The position numbers and the translations under genes were made by a program. From Pardosa pseudoannulata (taxonomy: Eukaryota; Arthropoda; Arachnida; Araneae; Lycosidae), in the NCBI GenBank assembly GCA_032207245.1, contig CM063502.1, positions 49,811,404-49,875,403 of the forward strand: DNA of 64,000 bases. The letters run 5' to 3'. A model generated the notes under the pieces. That model had not been told where the DNA came from. It worked only from the letters and a program-made list of their open reading frames with translations, and made no database searches. Of the stretch, positions 1-20,744 are shown piece after piece. Position 1 is the first letter of the stretch. Each line of letters opens with the position of its first letter.

Positions 1-271
1 TTAAATTTAAACAGAAAAATGCTCTGATACAGTTTTTTTCCAGCTTCGGCCGAATTGCATTTGAAAACTCATAGGCTTGTAAAACAGACTGTACCTAAAT
101 GCAACAAACTCGAAGCTGTGAAACAGTTGATTTATATTATATTATATTACTGAGAATACTCAGTAATATAATCAACTGTTAATACTTATATTACTATTAA
201 CATTTGATTATATTACTGAGTTTATTATATTTCTCTTTGTGCCTTACATACGTTGGCCTTGCATTTACTAC

Positions 272-432
272 GAAGGTCGATCCTAGCGGGGGAGCACTAT
301 GGTAAGCAGCACGAGGACGCCTAAATATAAGGTCGGCGGACTGATTATCAACCAACTTGTAGCCAAGTTTAAGGTTTGTAACTGAGGATTTTAGTTTGCA
401 CTTGGGCTGCCGATGATCTAGGATCGGTACTG
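272..432. mobile_element. short element with CGATCCTAG terminal inverted repeats
   Basis: Left GGTCGATCCTAG (275-286) and right CTAGGATCGGTAC (418-430) are inverted. The interior includes CTTGGGCTGCC, shared in reverse complement with the 28.4-kb element. Confidence 0.45.
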
Positions 433-3400
433 TTTACTGCTATATCATGGCATAAAAGTTTCACCTTCTTGAATGGAAAGAATACTGTTGAGTCAATTAA
501 TGTAAAGTATCATATCTAATAAAATTATAAATTTTATTAAAACAAATTAATCAAAAGTAATTTCGATTTTACAATTCTGGACACAAAAAAATGTCCGACT
601 GAGCATAATTTCAGTTATAGGGAATGATTAAGAGCATAAACGTATTTTCTACGAGCCTCACTTTCATACAAAGAATGAACAGAAAAGAAAGTTTAGAACT
701 AGTATCTGAATCGAAATTATATATTTAACTGAAACACTCTTATTTCTATCGACCTTTAGAGCAGAAGAGTTAATGGGTTTTGAAAGAATGAAAACATTAC
801 TACTTCGGGAATATAAATCAGGATAGTGATTACAGCGTCTTAACTTGTTACTTTAAGAACGTAACTTATTTATTTTTATGAGTTTCTTCGAAGTAATAAA
901 CACGATAATACCGTTAATTGACTCTAGGCACAATAGAATAATTGAGCTTTATGACATAGAATGTTGACTCTTAAGAACATTGTTATTTAAACATTTTAAA
1001 TAAGTCCCTGTGCGCATGCTCCAGTGTATATTGATTACAGTTTCATACTTTCACAGAATGGGTTTGTGTTCGATTCCCGAACAAAAGCTTCAAGTATTTG
1101 AGTAACATCCAACTCTATTTGACATGAAAATCAAAGAAAAATATTTTTGAATTGTTATAATGACAAAATTATATTATAGATTATATAGAAAATAATAATT
1201 TGTTCATCATGACCCTATTTAGACTAACTGAGCCTATTAACATCTTGCACTCAAAATTAATATTTTTTATTCCCAGTATCCTGATTCCAAATAATGTTTG
1301 ATTTGAGTCAGGCCCGTCACTGGAGAGTAAAAGGTTAAATAAAAATTCAATGAGCCTCATTAAAAACTTTGAGTCATTCATTAGGGGGTGGGGATTTAAA
1401 ACATACGTACCTTTCAGAAAATTAAACATAATAGGGATAAATTTTTTACTTATTTTGACATTTTACATTGCTATGAATGGGATTTTGAATCACAATATTA
1501 GTAAAGAGACAAAAATAAAACACATTGTTTTTCTTCAATATTCACTTCTTCAACCATTCTAAGACATCAACTCTTCAATATTGTGCCACAATCTGCTATC
1601 GAGAACTCAATAATATTTGAAGCCGTATATGAATTTTAAATTTATACTGATGTCCTTAGAGATAAGTTTGTTGAAAAATGCTTTTAAACTATTGTTTTTA
1701 CATAAATTTGACACTTAATGTGATACGAATGTTGACCTCGTATATGGTGGTATCATAATAAAGTCGCCAACAAAGTCACAGTGTTGTATTGAGTGGATAC
1801 TAAAAGAAGGCAAGAGTACCTGTGTTAGAACTAAATAAAAATATCTTCCATGTAATGGCATTCCGTGTTTCATATCTACAACGTACCTAAAAATTGATGT
1901 TATTTACACAACTAACTATAAAAGACGGTTTGTCAATTGTTGCAGTGTACTAATAACAAAATTGACTCTTAGTTTCTATCAAATGTCTATATTAAGTTTA
2001 ATTTAGAAAGAAATCCCTTTATCGTTCAATCACTTTCTCGTGATTATTATTGAAAAAAACTTCAGACTTTTTAAATTTTAAATAAAACTTAAAACACTAG
2101 AACTGGATTCTTTAAAATTCTTTATGCAAAGATAATTTTTTGTTATATAATTTACAATATTTATTAGGAATGACTTTTTTTTAGTAGAAATGACACATTT
2201 TTGACAAAATATTTTTTGTTCGTTTGTTTTAAACTTTTTAAATGTTTGAAGTAATGTATTCTAGAAAAAAGTGTGTAAATACTTTTAATTCGGAGTTATT
2301 GAGATATAGAAGGGTTAAAGAAGTTTCTTCAACCTTCATACCCTGCTGATCTCCTTGAAGATTGTAAAATTACGCGCTTCTACATGTGACAGTGAATGAA
2401 GAATCTAATAAGCCTTCACCGTCACAGTTTGATCTGGCGCTAGAGACCAGTGAACTGTACCAGGTGATTGCTAGCACATTTATCGGTCCGATTTTTGAAA
2501 GCGAAGCTGTGAAAAAGTATGAGGTGTCTTAGAATGGCAGGACAATCGGTTGAATCAATGGTTCGCTGTGTTATTCCGGTCGTCATGACCACTCTGAAAT
2601 CAATGTTCTACAATTGACCCTCCCTCCTCTCTCTCACTGCCACTTTACTTTTACAATCGATAAGTTATGATTGTGGCAGCCGCGTGGGATTTTGATCAAA
2701 CTCTGTGTTTGCGATCTTCGAGTGTACAGATATCTGATAAAGTAGAGTCTACTCCTTATCGGCCATTTTGTTTCTCGGTTGCATCTCCTAAAAGTCTGAC
2801 AGTAAATACAGATAACTATTCTATTTTTTATGTTTCTAAAGCAATTCAAAAGTTTTAAAACTTAATTTTATAATAACAAGCAAATGTTTCTTTCATCCAA
2901 AGAAAACCATTGACAAACTAATAATATCTTATCTGCAAATTGCTACAAATACTTGGCTAGATTTAAAGAAACACTAGTAACTGCAAAGACTATTATAAAT
3001 TTCATAAATATTTGCTCCTGTTCGTTTATACTATAATTTATCATTGAATTTATGTGAGATTCAAAGCTAAAAGTGTTCTTCAGAATAAAAAGAATTTAGT
3101 AATAAGACTAAAGTAAAAACATATACATTTTGTCTACTAAATTTTAATTTATGAATATGTTCTTCCACATTGTATACACAGATTTAATACTTTTAGTATT
3201 TTTACTCATTTTAGACATGAAATATTTTGCTGTTATTGCATCAAGGGAATAAAAGTGCGTAGATAAAACGACTACCTTTTTTAAAAAGTAAATGAATAGT
3301 GGCATTTATATCTAAAGTTATTTACAATTTTCATGAACATTTATCAATTTATGTAAAAGCCTTATATGTATATATTAACTCATTATTTTAGGGGTTGTAT

Positions 3401-6400
3401 TACAATATCATCCCATAAGGGAAAATATTTTCTGTATACATGGTTTTCAACTTTATTCGATAAATTTACTAAGAAATATTTTATCATAGTAATTTTGTGT
3501 ACATTCTTGATGAATAGTGTTTAATGTATGCATAAATTTATTTCATTATAAAGTTCTATCGACTATTTAGAATTATAGGGTTATGAATAATATAAATAAA
3601 AATATTTTTTCGGATAAATAGTCACTATTCTCGTTAAAGTAATACTAAATTAGATGAATATTTTTAACTTTTAAATCAAGAAAGTAGAAGGACTGAGTAG
3701 GAAATTAGTAAGAGGAATATTAAAAACTCAATATCAGTAATGTAAAAGTAGATTTTGTGCGTAAAATGTAAATAAATTTAATAGTAAGCAGTATCAATAA
3801 TTCACAAATGTTTGAGGCGACTGTTAATTTTTTAAATTCATTTTCTTTTAAATCCAATAAGCTCAAAAATAAGCTTTTAAAATAAATGCAAAGCCTTTGC
3901 AAGTAAGGCTAAATAAAAACTTTGAATGCCGACAGATGTTTTGCAGGTTAAAGGGAGCTGCATGATACAGGTCGTATCGAAAAGCTGTCTGTAATCAATC
4001 TTTTTCCGTGTGTGTCTTACATGCATTGTATTTACATTTATTACTATATTCCAGCACAAAGTTTCATCTTTCCGTATGTAATAAGTTATTAAGATACGTT
4101 TTAGACTTTAGAATAAAACTTAGTTGTTATCATAATCTATCGCAGAAAATATTTTTTAAAACTATAGTTGGGAAAATATACATTTTTCCTATTTAAAATG
4201 CCTAAAATAATCATTTTAAGTACATAATTGATAGATTTTGGGTTTCAAAACGTTTTAACAAACTTTTCTTTTATATCTTATAACGTAAATAGATGATACA
4301 TTTGGAAGATATATCACAGTAAGAAATGCACATACAGTTTTTCAAATACTCATCAAATATAAAAAATGTTTGCTTTGAAAAAAAATTTAGAGTTACTAGT
4401 AATATTTGCATTGTTTGTTGAAAAAATAATTATATTCGTAACAGAATTATGAATATTAAAAATTCCTTTAACTTCTCATTCTTAACTGTATTTTATAATC
4501 CTAAAATTAAGAAGTAACTAATTTTCTGCGAAATTCTGCCTACCGGGAAGTTCTTTATCGCTTTGAAAAGAAAGAGAAGTTAACTGCTGTAATGTCTTAT
4601 TTAATCTCGGGAAGATATTGTGAGTTTTTAGATAGCCGTGTACTGTATTCAGCCTATTTTTAAAATTTTCTGTATTACCGTTGATTCTTAAGAGGAACTA
4701 AATAGAGTATTGGCAATAGTGTTCAGAAAATCGCAGAAAATCTGACGTGTCTACACAGGAAGTAGAGACAGCGATGTAGCGCTGTTGTCGATGTGTAGAG
4801 AATAAAGAAGAGTGGATACAGTTAAAATGGATAGAAGCTGTGCGGTGTTAAAATCGACGATGTGGTTTTTACAGCTCTAAATCGTGTAACCAACGTTCGT
4901 AAATCCAAATTGTCATTGCCTGTGGCAAAAATAGATCTGATGGAGATGGAATGAGACTACGCACTCTGACCACAGTGGTCGCCCGTCCATTCCTCGACAT
5001 CAGATTAACATGTTGAATGGTCTCCTCTCCAGAAACTGCCGATAGACTGCCTGCCCAGGAATCCTAGATATTTCTCTTAATCATCCATTAGGACATACTG
5101 AAAAAGTTTTAAAAGGAAGAATATTTCGTCATGTTAACTTTTCTTCAGTCGTCTTGCTGGGTAGGGAATTAGGTCACTCCGTCACTGTCATCAACAGTTA
5201 ACACCTTGACAACAATATAATACGGCATTGTGACACTTGGCAAAATGTAATACAATTTTTGGTAATATTGAAGGAATATACTGCGGTTGGAACAAAACTG
5301 AATCTTAATCACTGAATGCAGTTCTCATCTTACACGCAGTTTAACATAATAATCGTTATGACAGCAATTAAGTCAAAAGCAACGTGAAGTACAAATAAAG
5401 AAAAGTAAAGCATCTTTTTGGTATTTGAGAAACAACTAAGTTTAATTTTTTCTTTATAATTTATATACATTATCTTTTAATTTATTCCAATACCCTGATG
5501 CAAAAACTTTACCTTCTCTTATATAACAATCCCCATTACAAGCATTATTATTGCAGGTGAAATATTTAAGAAAAATTCAAATACAGTTCAGATAAAAATG
5601 AATATAAGACCAAGTAAAATCTGTTATATAAAGTCTGAAAATGCCCTATTTTCTACACAAACTCATTCGCATTAGTCAGCAGCTTTTACCAGAACTCCTT
5701 TTCCAGTTAGTCAATATTTTGCCGTAATTGCTGGGTTAAGTAAAACTCAAATGGTTTTCGAAATCGATAACGGCATAAAATGGAGGTTGGTTTACAGTAT
5801 TTTAAATGCGACTTCATTCCCTCCTACCTCCCTTCGTAGTCTCAGTAACGAGAAAATGCTGAATACAAATAAAGCAAAACAATTACTGATGAATGAAGCA
5901 ATTTATTTTCTTATCAAAGTTCTCCGATAATATTTTTGACGAGTCTGTACATTAAATCTCTAATTGAGACATTAAAATTCCAATCAAATGTTTTGGCCTA
6001 AAATTTATCTAGCTGTATTTTTTATTATTATTTATTCGAATAAATAATAAATGTTTTTAAATAATATAGAAAGCGCTTCCTTACTTAATAGCTCTTGAGA
6101 AGATGCATTATTGGAAATTAGGATTCCATCTTTGCAATTTCACCAGTACTGCTTTTTTTTCTAAAGTTCCATGCTTATTACGAAGAACTATTATGTTTTT
6201 CCCACTCTTATTTGGTTATGTGTTTTTCAAATCGTTCGAATATTTATGCTTATTTGTTTATTCTAAGGAAGCGCTAAGATTGGTGAATTCGTACGCAGTA
6301 TTTGACATACACCAGGATCATCAAAATGGGTAATCAATAATGCACCCTTTTTACAGTGGGAAAAAGGGAATTATTCCATTAAATGTTCTATGTATAAAAC

Positions 6401-6685
6401 TTTGTTCTCAGTAAGCATGCCTGTATTACACACAAAGTAATTCTGGAAACCTATGCAGCTCACCTGATCAGTTTATCCGAGTTCGAATCCTTTACCTAGC
6501 GAAGCGGCTTTCTGTGTTGATAATTGCTCACATTGATGTGGCATAGTTTTATCATACACTTAGTATATTGATTTATGTAAATATATTTATTTTTGTTTCA
6601 TAAATGTATACAGTACATATGCTTTTTTATAGTACATATACTGTGACGCGTCTTTGTATGATTAGCGGCGGAATTGATAGGTTTT
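433..6685. other. no gene recognised; AT-rich with two moderately GC-richer islands
   Basis: I examined this stretch for the missing catalytic exons of the KY gene and found none. Islands at about 2331-2640 and 4720-5070 have higher G+C but are closed by stops in all frames I read and show no known motif. They may be old element fragments. Confidence 0.4.
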
Positions 6686-7185
6686 CGGTTTGGTTTGGTT
6701 TGGAGCGCTACGGTCTACTATTTTGTTCACGAGAGCTAATGAGACCGGGACCTACTACTTAAAGCCAATTCCGAACTGCTACGAGCATCCATGCCTGCAG
6801 CACGATTTGAACCCTTTAACTCCAGTACCGAAGAGCAACGCTCTACCCTTCAGCGATGGCCGAATGGTTTTGTTTTGTGTTTGGTTTGGAGCATTTCGGT
6901 CTACTGTTTTGCTACATTAGGGCTAATGAGACCAGAATATACTGCTTTAAGCCAAATCCGATACAGCTACGAATATCCATGTCATCAGCGGGATTTGAAC
7001 CCATGAACTTCGATACCGAAAAGCAGCACTCCTACAAAGTGTGCTACTTTTTGGTACAGGAGTTCGTGTGACTGTTGGCATTTATATTCGTAGTCGTTTC
7101 GAACAGTCTTTAAGCAGCAGATCATGATCTCATTAACCCTCGTAGTGAAAACCAGTAGACCGTAGCGCTCCACTCCAACCAACAT
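6686..7185. mobile_element. cluster of three SINE copies in opposite orientations
   Basis: 6686-6850 is a nearly complete minus-strand copy starting with (GGTTT)n and reaching the head. A plus-strand head fragment (ATGGCCGAATGGTT, about 6856-6869) joins a second minus copy that runs to about 7040. A plus-strand copy, 7038-7185, lacks most of box A. The adjacent inverted copies could fold on each other. Confidence 0.75.
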
Positions 7186-9418
7186 GACTCGTCTTTGCGT
7201 ACTATAGTTAAAATACAACTATGAATATTTAGAAATCGCCAATGGACTTAAACCTGACTGAATCAATTGAGGGAGCAGTACTGGGTTTATGTACTAGTTA
7301 GCTGTATAAGACAAGAGAAGCCACTATACCTGTATGTCATCCGTGTCTAAACTACAGTACGTCCCCTCTATCCTTTCTTAGTATGCCGTTGGAAATGGTG
7401 TGGTATGATCCGCAGTTATAGCTCGTCTGGAAGATAAGTTCCATTTTCAATGATCTCTCCCTATTAGCTGTTTTACTTGCTTAGTAACTTCCCAAACAAA
7501 ATTAAATGCAGATGAAAAAAATTATTTAACTTATTACTAAGTTTATTGCCTTTATATTATTTGTATTATTACCAAAAATAAAGACAAGCATCTGGCTACA
7601 AGGAAATAAATTTAAAACAGATATTGGTGTAACCTTCCATTGTTAGGAGTAATGTTTTAAAAATATCGATTAGTGGCTGAAAAAATGTATCCTTGCAGTT
7701 GAAGCAATATCTGTTGAAAACTAAATCCATTGAGCGTATTATTGTTTATATTTTCTCATATACTTCCTTACAGTAATGTGTTAGACCGTAAAAGTTTTTA
7801 CAGTTCAAACAATTTCGGTACAACACTAGATTTCTTTCATCTAGTTGTTCGCGCTGATTTATAGTGTTCACACAAGGGCAAACTTAGATAAACATTATCA
7901 ATCATTTTAGCGATCATTTTGAAAAAATAGTTAAAAATCCCACCCTGGATCACTCATCTGGATACAATATTGATTATGCTTCAAAATATTCTGCAATATA
8001 TCTTCCCATTAAATTTTGAATCAAAAGCTTTAAAACAAATTCAATTTCGATGTAATATGAAATGTCATTTGATCAGCGGTTCTTAAATCTTTTTCGTCGG
8101 GGCACCTTTGTCGAGTTAAAAAATTAGCTTCACAGCTTCATTTAAAGCGGTGTGATGTCCGGTTTTTTTGTGTGAGTTCGAAAGATAAGTAAAAAACTTC
8201 ACATTTAATACTCATCTTTAGTGCAATTGATTAAGCTATTTGAATTATTTTTTTCACAATTTCCTTTACCCTTATGAGGAGTTTAGTTAGTTTAACCCCC
8301 GAATCATTTCCTTTTGATTTAGATTTAAGGACATAAAATATGCTTAGGTTCATATGCAAAAATTTCATTAGATAATAATGAACGAATATTTTGATTGTTC
8401 TCTGGGTTGTTGCAGAGTACTATAATAGAGATAGACGGCCGCACCAGGCAGAACAATAAGAGGGCGGCATAAGCAGCAAAATTAAAAAAAGGGGTGGCAT
8501 TTCGGAGACTTGGGTTATAAAAAGGAAATATACCACACGGCCCTGAGTATAAATGCAAAAATACGGGTGCTTTCCGGGGATTCAATACCACAATCTAAAA
8601 TCTAAGTCATGTTGTGCCTAGTTTGTAGCTAATTTGTCCCTACATAGCAAAATTTTGGCCGTAGTGTCCCAAAAAATACGATCTAAAAGTTCCCCAACGT
8701 AAATTAATAATTTTATAATGTTTTGCTTAAACGTATTATTTGATATATACAACGATATAACTTGTATATAACTTCAAATGACTTATGTAGCAAAAAATGC
8801 TCAGTCTGCTTTGTCAGCCATTGAGTTCGCTGGAATATTTAATGCAGTTTGCTCTTAGATGGCTGTGTTTAGGACCAGTCTCATCATTGCCAATTGCAGT
8901 TAATTGTAAATTAAATACTAAGCAAGTGTAAATTAATTAATCTCTGATTTGCCCTAACCGACTACAGTGAGTACGGGCCTAAATCTTTTTTTTTCCATTT
9001 GTGCCTTACATTGAATCTAGAATATTAGCAATTATTGCTACATTATAGATCTAGCACAAAACTCTCTCTATACTTATATGTTAATTTTTATGTGAAACTA
9101 GCATAATCGCTTCAAATAGGAAGATTATTCTAATCTTTTATGTGTGTGTATTGTATTTTATTTCCTTGTGCAGTGGTTATCATTTCACGTCTGTGACAAG
9201 TACATGTATAAGTGTTTAAGTTATAATGAAAAAAACACCTTGTATTTATGAATATCATCATCAATGTTATATGTAAGCCTTTACTTTAAATATTAAAAAT
9301 AAATTAAGAGAATGAGACAAACATGAAGCAGATTTAATTTATACTAATATATATATGATCAAAACAAATTTTTATATGAATTTTCTTCCTCTTTTCTTAT
9401 TTCACATCCTTTTTATAG
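7186..9418. other. no gene recognised; probable old DNA-element remnant at 8400-8600
   Basis: Around 8430-8560 a GC-richer block ends in ACGGCCCTGA, the reverse complement of a CAGGGCCG-type terminus like that at 51246-51253. Such ends are typical of hAT-type elements. No transposase frame is seen. The rest is AT-rich and probably intronic or upstream of the KY exons. Confidence 0.3.
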
Positions 9419-18016
<8,598 letters not shown>

Positions 18017-18399
18017 AAAGAGAACATTAAACTTTATGCCTTTCATCATTTACAGTCATTTCCTGTTAGTCCCGCGATGACTAACGCGTTATCAGCATCA
18101 AGGTGCTCGACTAGTCATCTGTACAAAGTCTAAGGATTTGGTGTCCCCTTTAGGACACATATTGAAAATTGAAATCATGAGAAATATGAGTGCATGTAGT
18201 TATCTGAATGAACTATGTGTGTATATGTATATATCTGTATAAAAATACAATGTAAAAGAAATATACACGCATACAACAGAGACTCAGTGGAAACTGATTA
18301 ATCCAACTCGATGTACTGAAAATTAAAGAACTTTTTCATATATTTTTATAAAGCATGTTCTTTCGTTTAAAACGAATAAAAAATTTTCTAATGGAATAA

Positions 18400-19849
18400 A
18401 ATTCATAACATTTAACACAATATATATTAATGGAATGCGCATTATTTCACGATTCATTATTCATTAAATGTCGGTTCAAAATAACTGATTTCTCCATCCA
18501 GTTTTCGAATCTGGAACGATAAACCATTCAAAATTCAAGAGATATGTTTATAAAAACATACTTTAGAATTTACTGATGCAATCCTATCAATAATTAATAT
18601 TTTATTTTAGCCTTTTCCTCACCACTGGAAAAATATATAAACAAATTATTTCAAACTCATCAAAATATTTAATTCTCCGAATCAGCCATATGGTGTATAT
18701 GAAGAGATTAAATGCTTGCTTGTGTATTGATTTTCTATATTGGAAAGTATAGATTTAGCAATTAACTTTTTCATTATTGTTTCGGAATTGATTTCTTTTT
18801 CTGATATTTAAAAAATTAAAATCATTCTGCGCTGTTTAATCATGTAAATTGTTTAAACTTATTTCTACTTAATCAGTTTCCATTGTGTTGTGTATGAGAT
18901 GTTGATTCTTTATAATAATAACTAACTTTCATATTTCAAATAAGTATTTATCACCACAAAGTTCATGATAAATATATATATAATACCCTTAGTAAACGTT
19001 ATATCAAAGCATTGAAGTTATTTTGGTATATTTTGTCTACCTGTAGTATGTTTAAATATTACAGAAGTATGCTCTGATATGTTTGTTACAAAGATCTTAA
19101 AATAAGATCTTACAAAAAGCATTTATACTCATCCTTTGTTCAAATTATTAATGTTCTCTTGTGTCAAAACTGAGAGTTGTTTTCTTAGTTTATAGTCTAA
19201 CTTTATGCATTTCTTAACCGTAGAACGCTATCCTGTTTTGTCAAACTTGGTTACTGTTGTTGACATAACCTCAAAGTACAAGACAACTTTTTAAAAATTT
19301 ATTTTAAAGCAAGGAAAGTCAAGTAATACATACACTTTCATTTTAAAAATTATTTATTGCAAATTTATATTTAGCTTTTAACAGAGTATTATTTTAAGGA
19401 GTCTCATAGCTCCTACAGATAAATGGAACTTGGTGGAAGTAGGTCTGGTTTGGCTTATCATATGTTTCTAAATACTTAATAATATTGTACAAAAATGTGG
19501 GAGATTTTAAAGACTTGTTTTATCTGTTATAAAATTATGAAATTATTCCTCTTCATTGGTTATAATAAAAATCAAATATAGAGAAAAATAAAGCAATGTA
19601 ATATCAGTGTTTACAAGATTTAAAAATTATGCTCAATATATAAGTCTAAATTTTCTTCTGTGCGTATATATTTATATCACCAATAGCATGAATTAATATC
19701 ATTCTGATAATCCAAACAGGTAGGAATTTTTTAATGATTCATTAACTATAATTTCATGCTACTTCTACATTTTTCTAATTTTCATGAGTTTTTAACTTCT
19801 TATATCAAAACCATTTCTGTATTATTAATTCATCCTGTAGAATAAAGTT
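18400..19849. other. no gene recognised
   Basis: AT-rich sequence after the KY gene; possibly 3' UTR at its left end, otherwise nothing identifiable. Confidence 0.4.
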
Positions 19850-20741
19850 TTCAGATCACTGTCATTTAAGTTATAGGTTTTTACCTATATTCTAAATTAA
19901 GTTTTGCGATATTAGGTAAGATATAAATCTATTTTCAAAGTTTTGATGTATTAACTGTTCTACATTTTTCAGTCTAATCAGTGAAGACAAATTATTTTAT
20001 GATTTTATAAGAGTGAAAACAGATCTTAATTGATTTATAATTTAATTAAGTATTTAAATACTTAGTTCAAATTACTAATTTAAGTTATAGGTTTATACCT
20101 ATATTCTAAATTATGTTATCATGCGATATAAATATATAGATATGAATCTGTTATCAAATTTCTGATGTATTAATTGTTCTAAATCAGTGAAGACAAATTA
20201 TTTTATGATTTTACAAGAGTGAAAACAGATCTTAATTGATTTACAATTTTTGTATAATTTAATTAAGTATTTAAATACTTAGTTTAGATCACTGTAATTT
20301 AAGTTATAGGTTTATACCTATATTCTAAATTAAGTTATTATGCGATCTAAATGTATAGATATAAATCTGTTTTCAAAGTTCTGATATATTAAATGTTCTA
20401 CATTTTTCTGTCTAATCAGTGAAGAAAAATTATTTTATGATTTTATAAGAGTGAAAACAGATCTTAAATGATTTAAAATTTTTGCTTAATTAAGTATTTA
20501 AATACTTAGTTCAAATCACCGTAATTTAAGTTATAGATTTATACCGATATTCTAAATTATATTATCATGTGATATAAATGTATAGATATAAATCTGTTTT
20601 CAAAGTTTTGAAGTATTAATTGTTCTACATTTTTTTGTCTAATCAGTGAAGACAAATTATTTTATGATTTTATAAGAGTGAAAGCAAATCTTAATTGATT
20701 TAAAACTTTTGTATAATTTAATTAAGTATTTAAATACTTAG
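19850..20741 (+). repeat. four-copy ~217-232-bp tandem array
   Basis: Each unit runs from ATTTAAGTTATAGGTTTATA through TATAAATCTGTTTTCAAAG, GTCTAATCAGTGAAGACAAA and AAGAGTGAAAACAGATCTTA and ends with the palindrome TAAGTATTTAAATACTTA (20047, 20264, 20491, 20723). Copies differ by scattered substitutions. It lies about 1.8 kb past the KY stop codon. Confidence 0.85.
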
Positions 20742-20744
20742 AAT

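Noticed and set aside
8325..8591. 88-codon minus-strand frame
   Set aside because: It covers a repeat fragment with a hAT-like end; no protein motif and no splice context.
9355..9418. ATG followed by a hydrophobic Phe/Leu-rich start resembling a signal peptide fused to the KY exon
   Set aside because: The Phe/Leu run is the translated polypyrimidine tract before an AG acceptor at 9417-9418; KY-family proteins continue upstream at this point and are not expected to start here.
19850..20741. Regular direct repeats considered as a CRISPR array
   Set aside because: Units are 217-232 bp without unique spacers, and the genome is eukaryotic.
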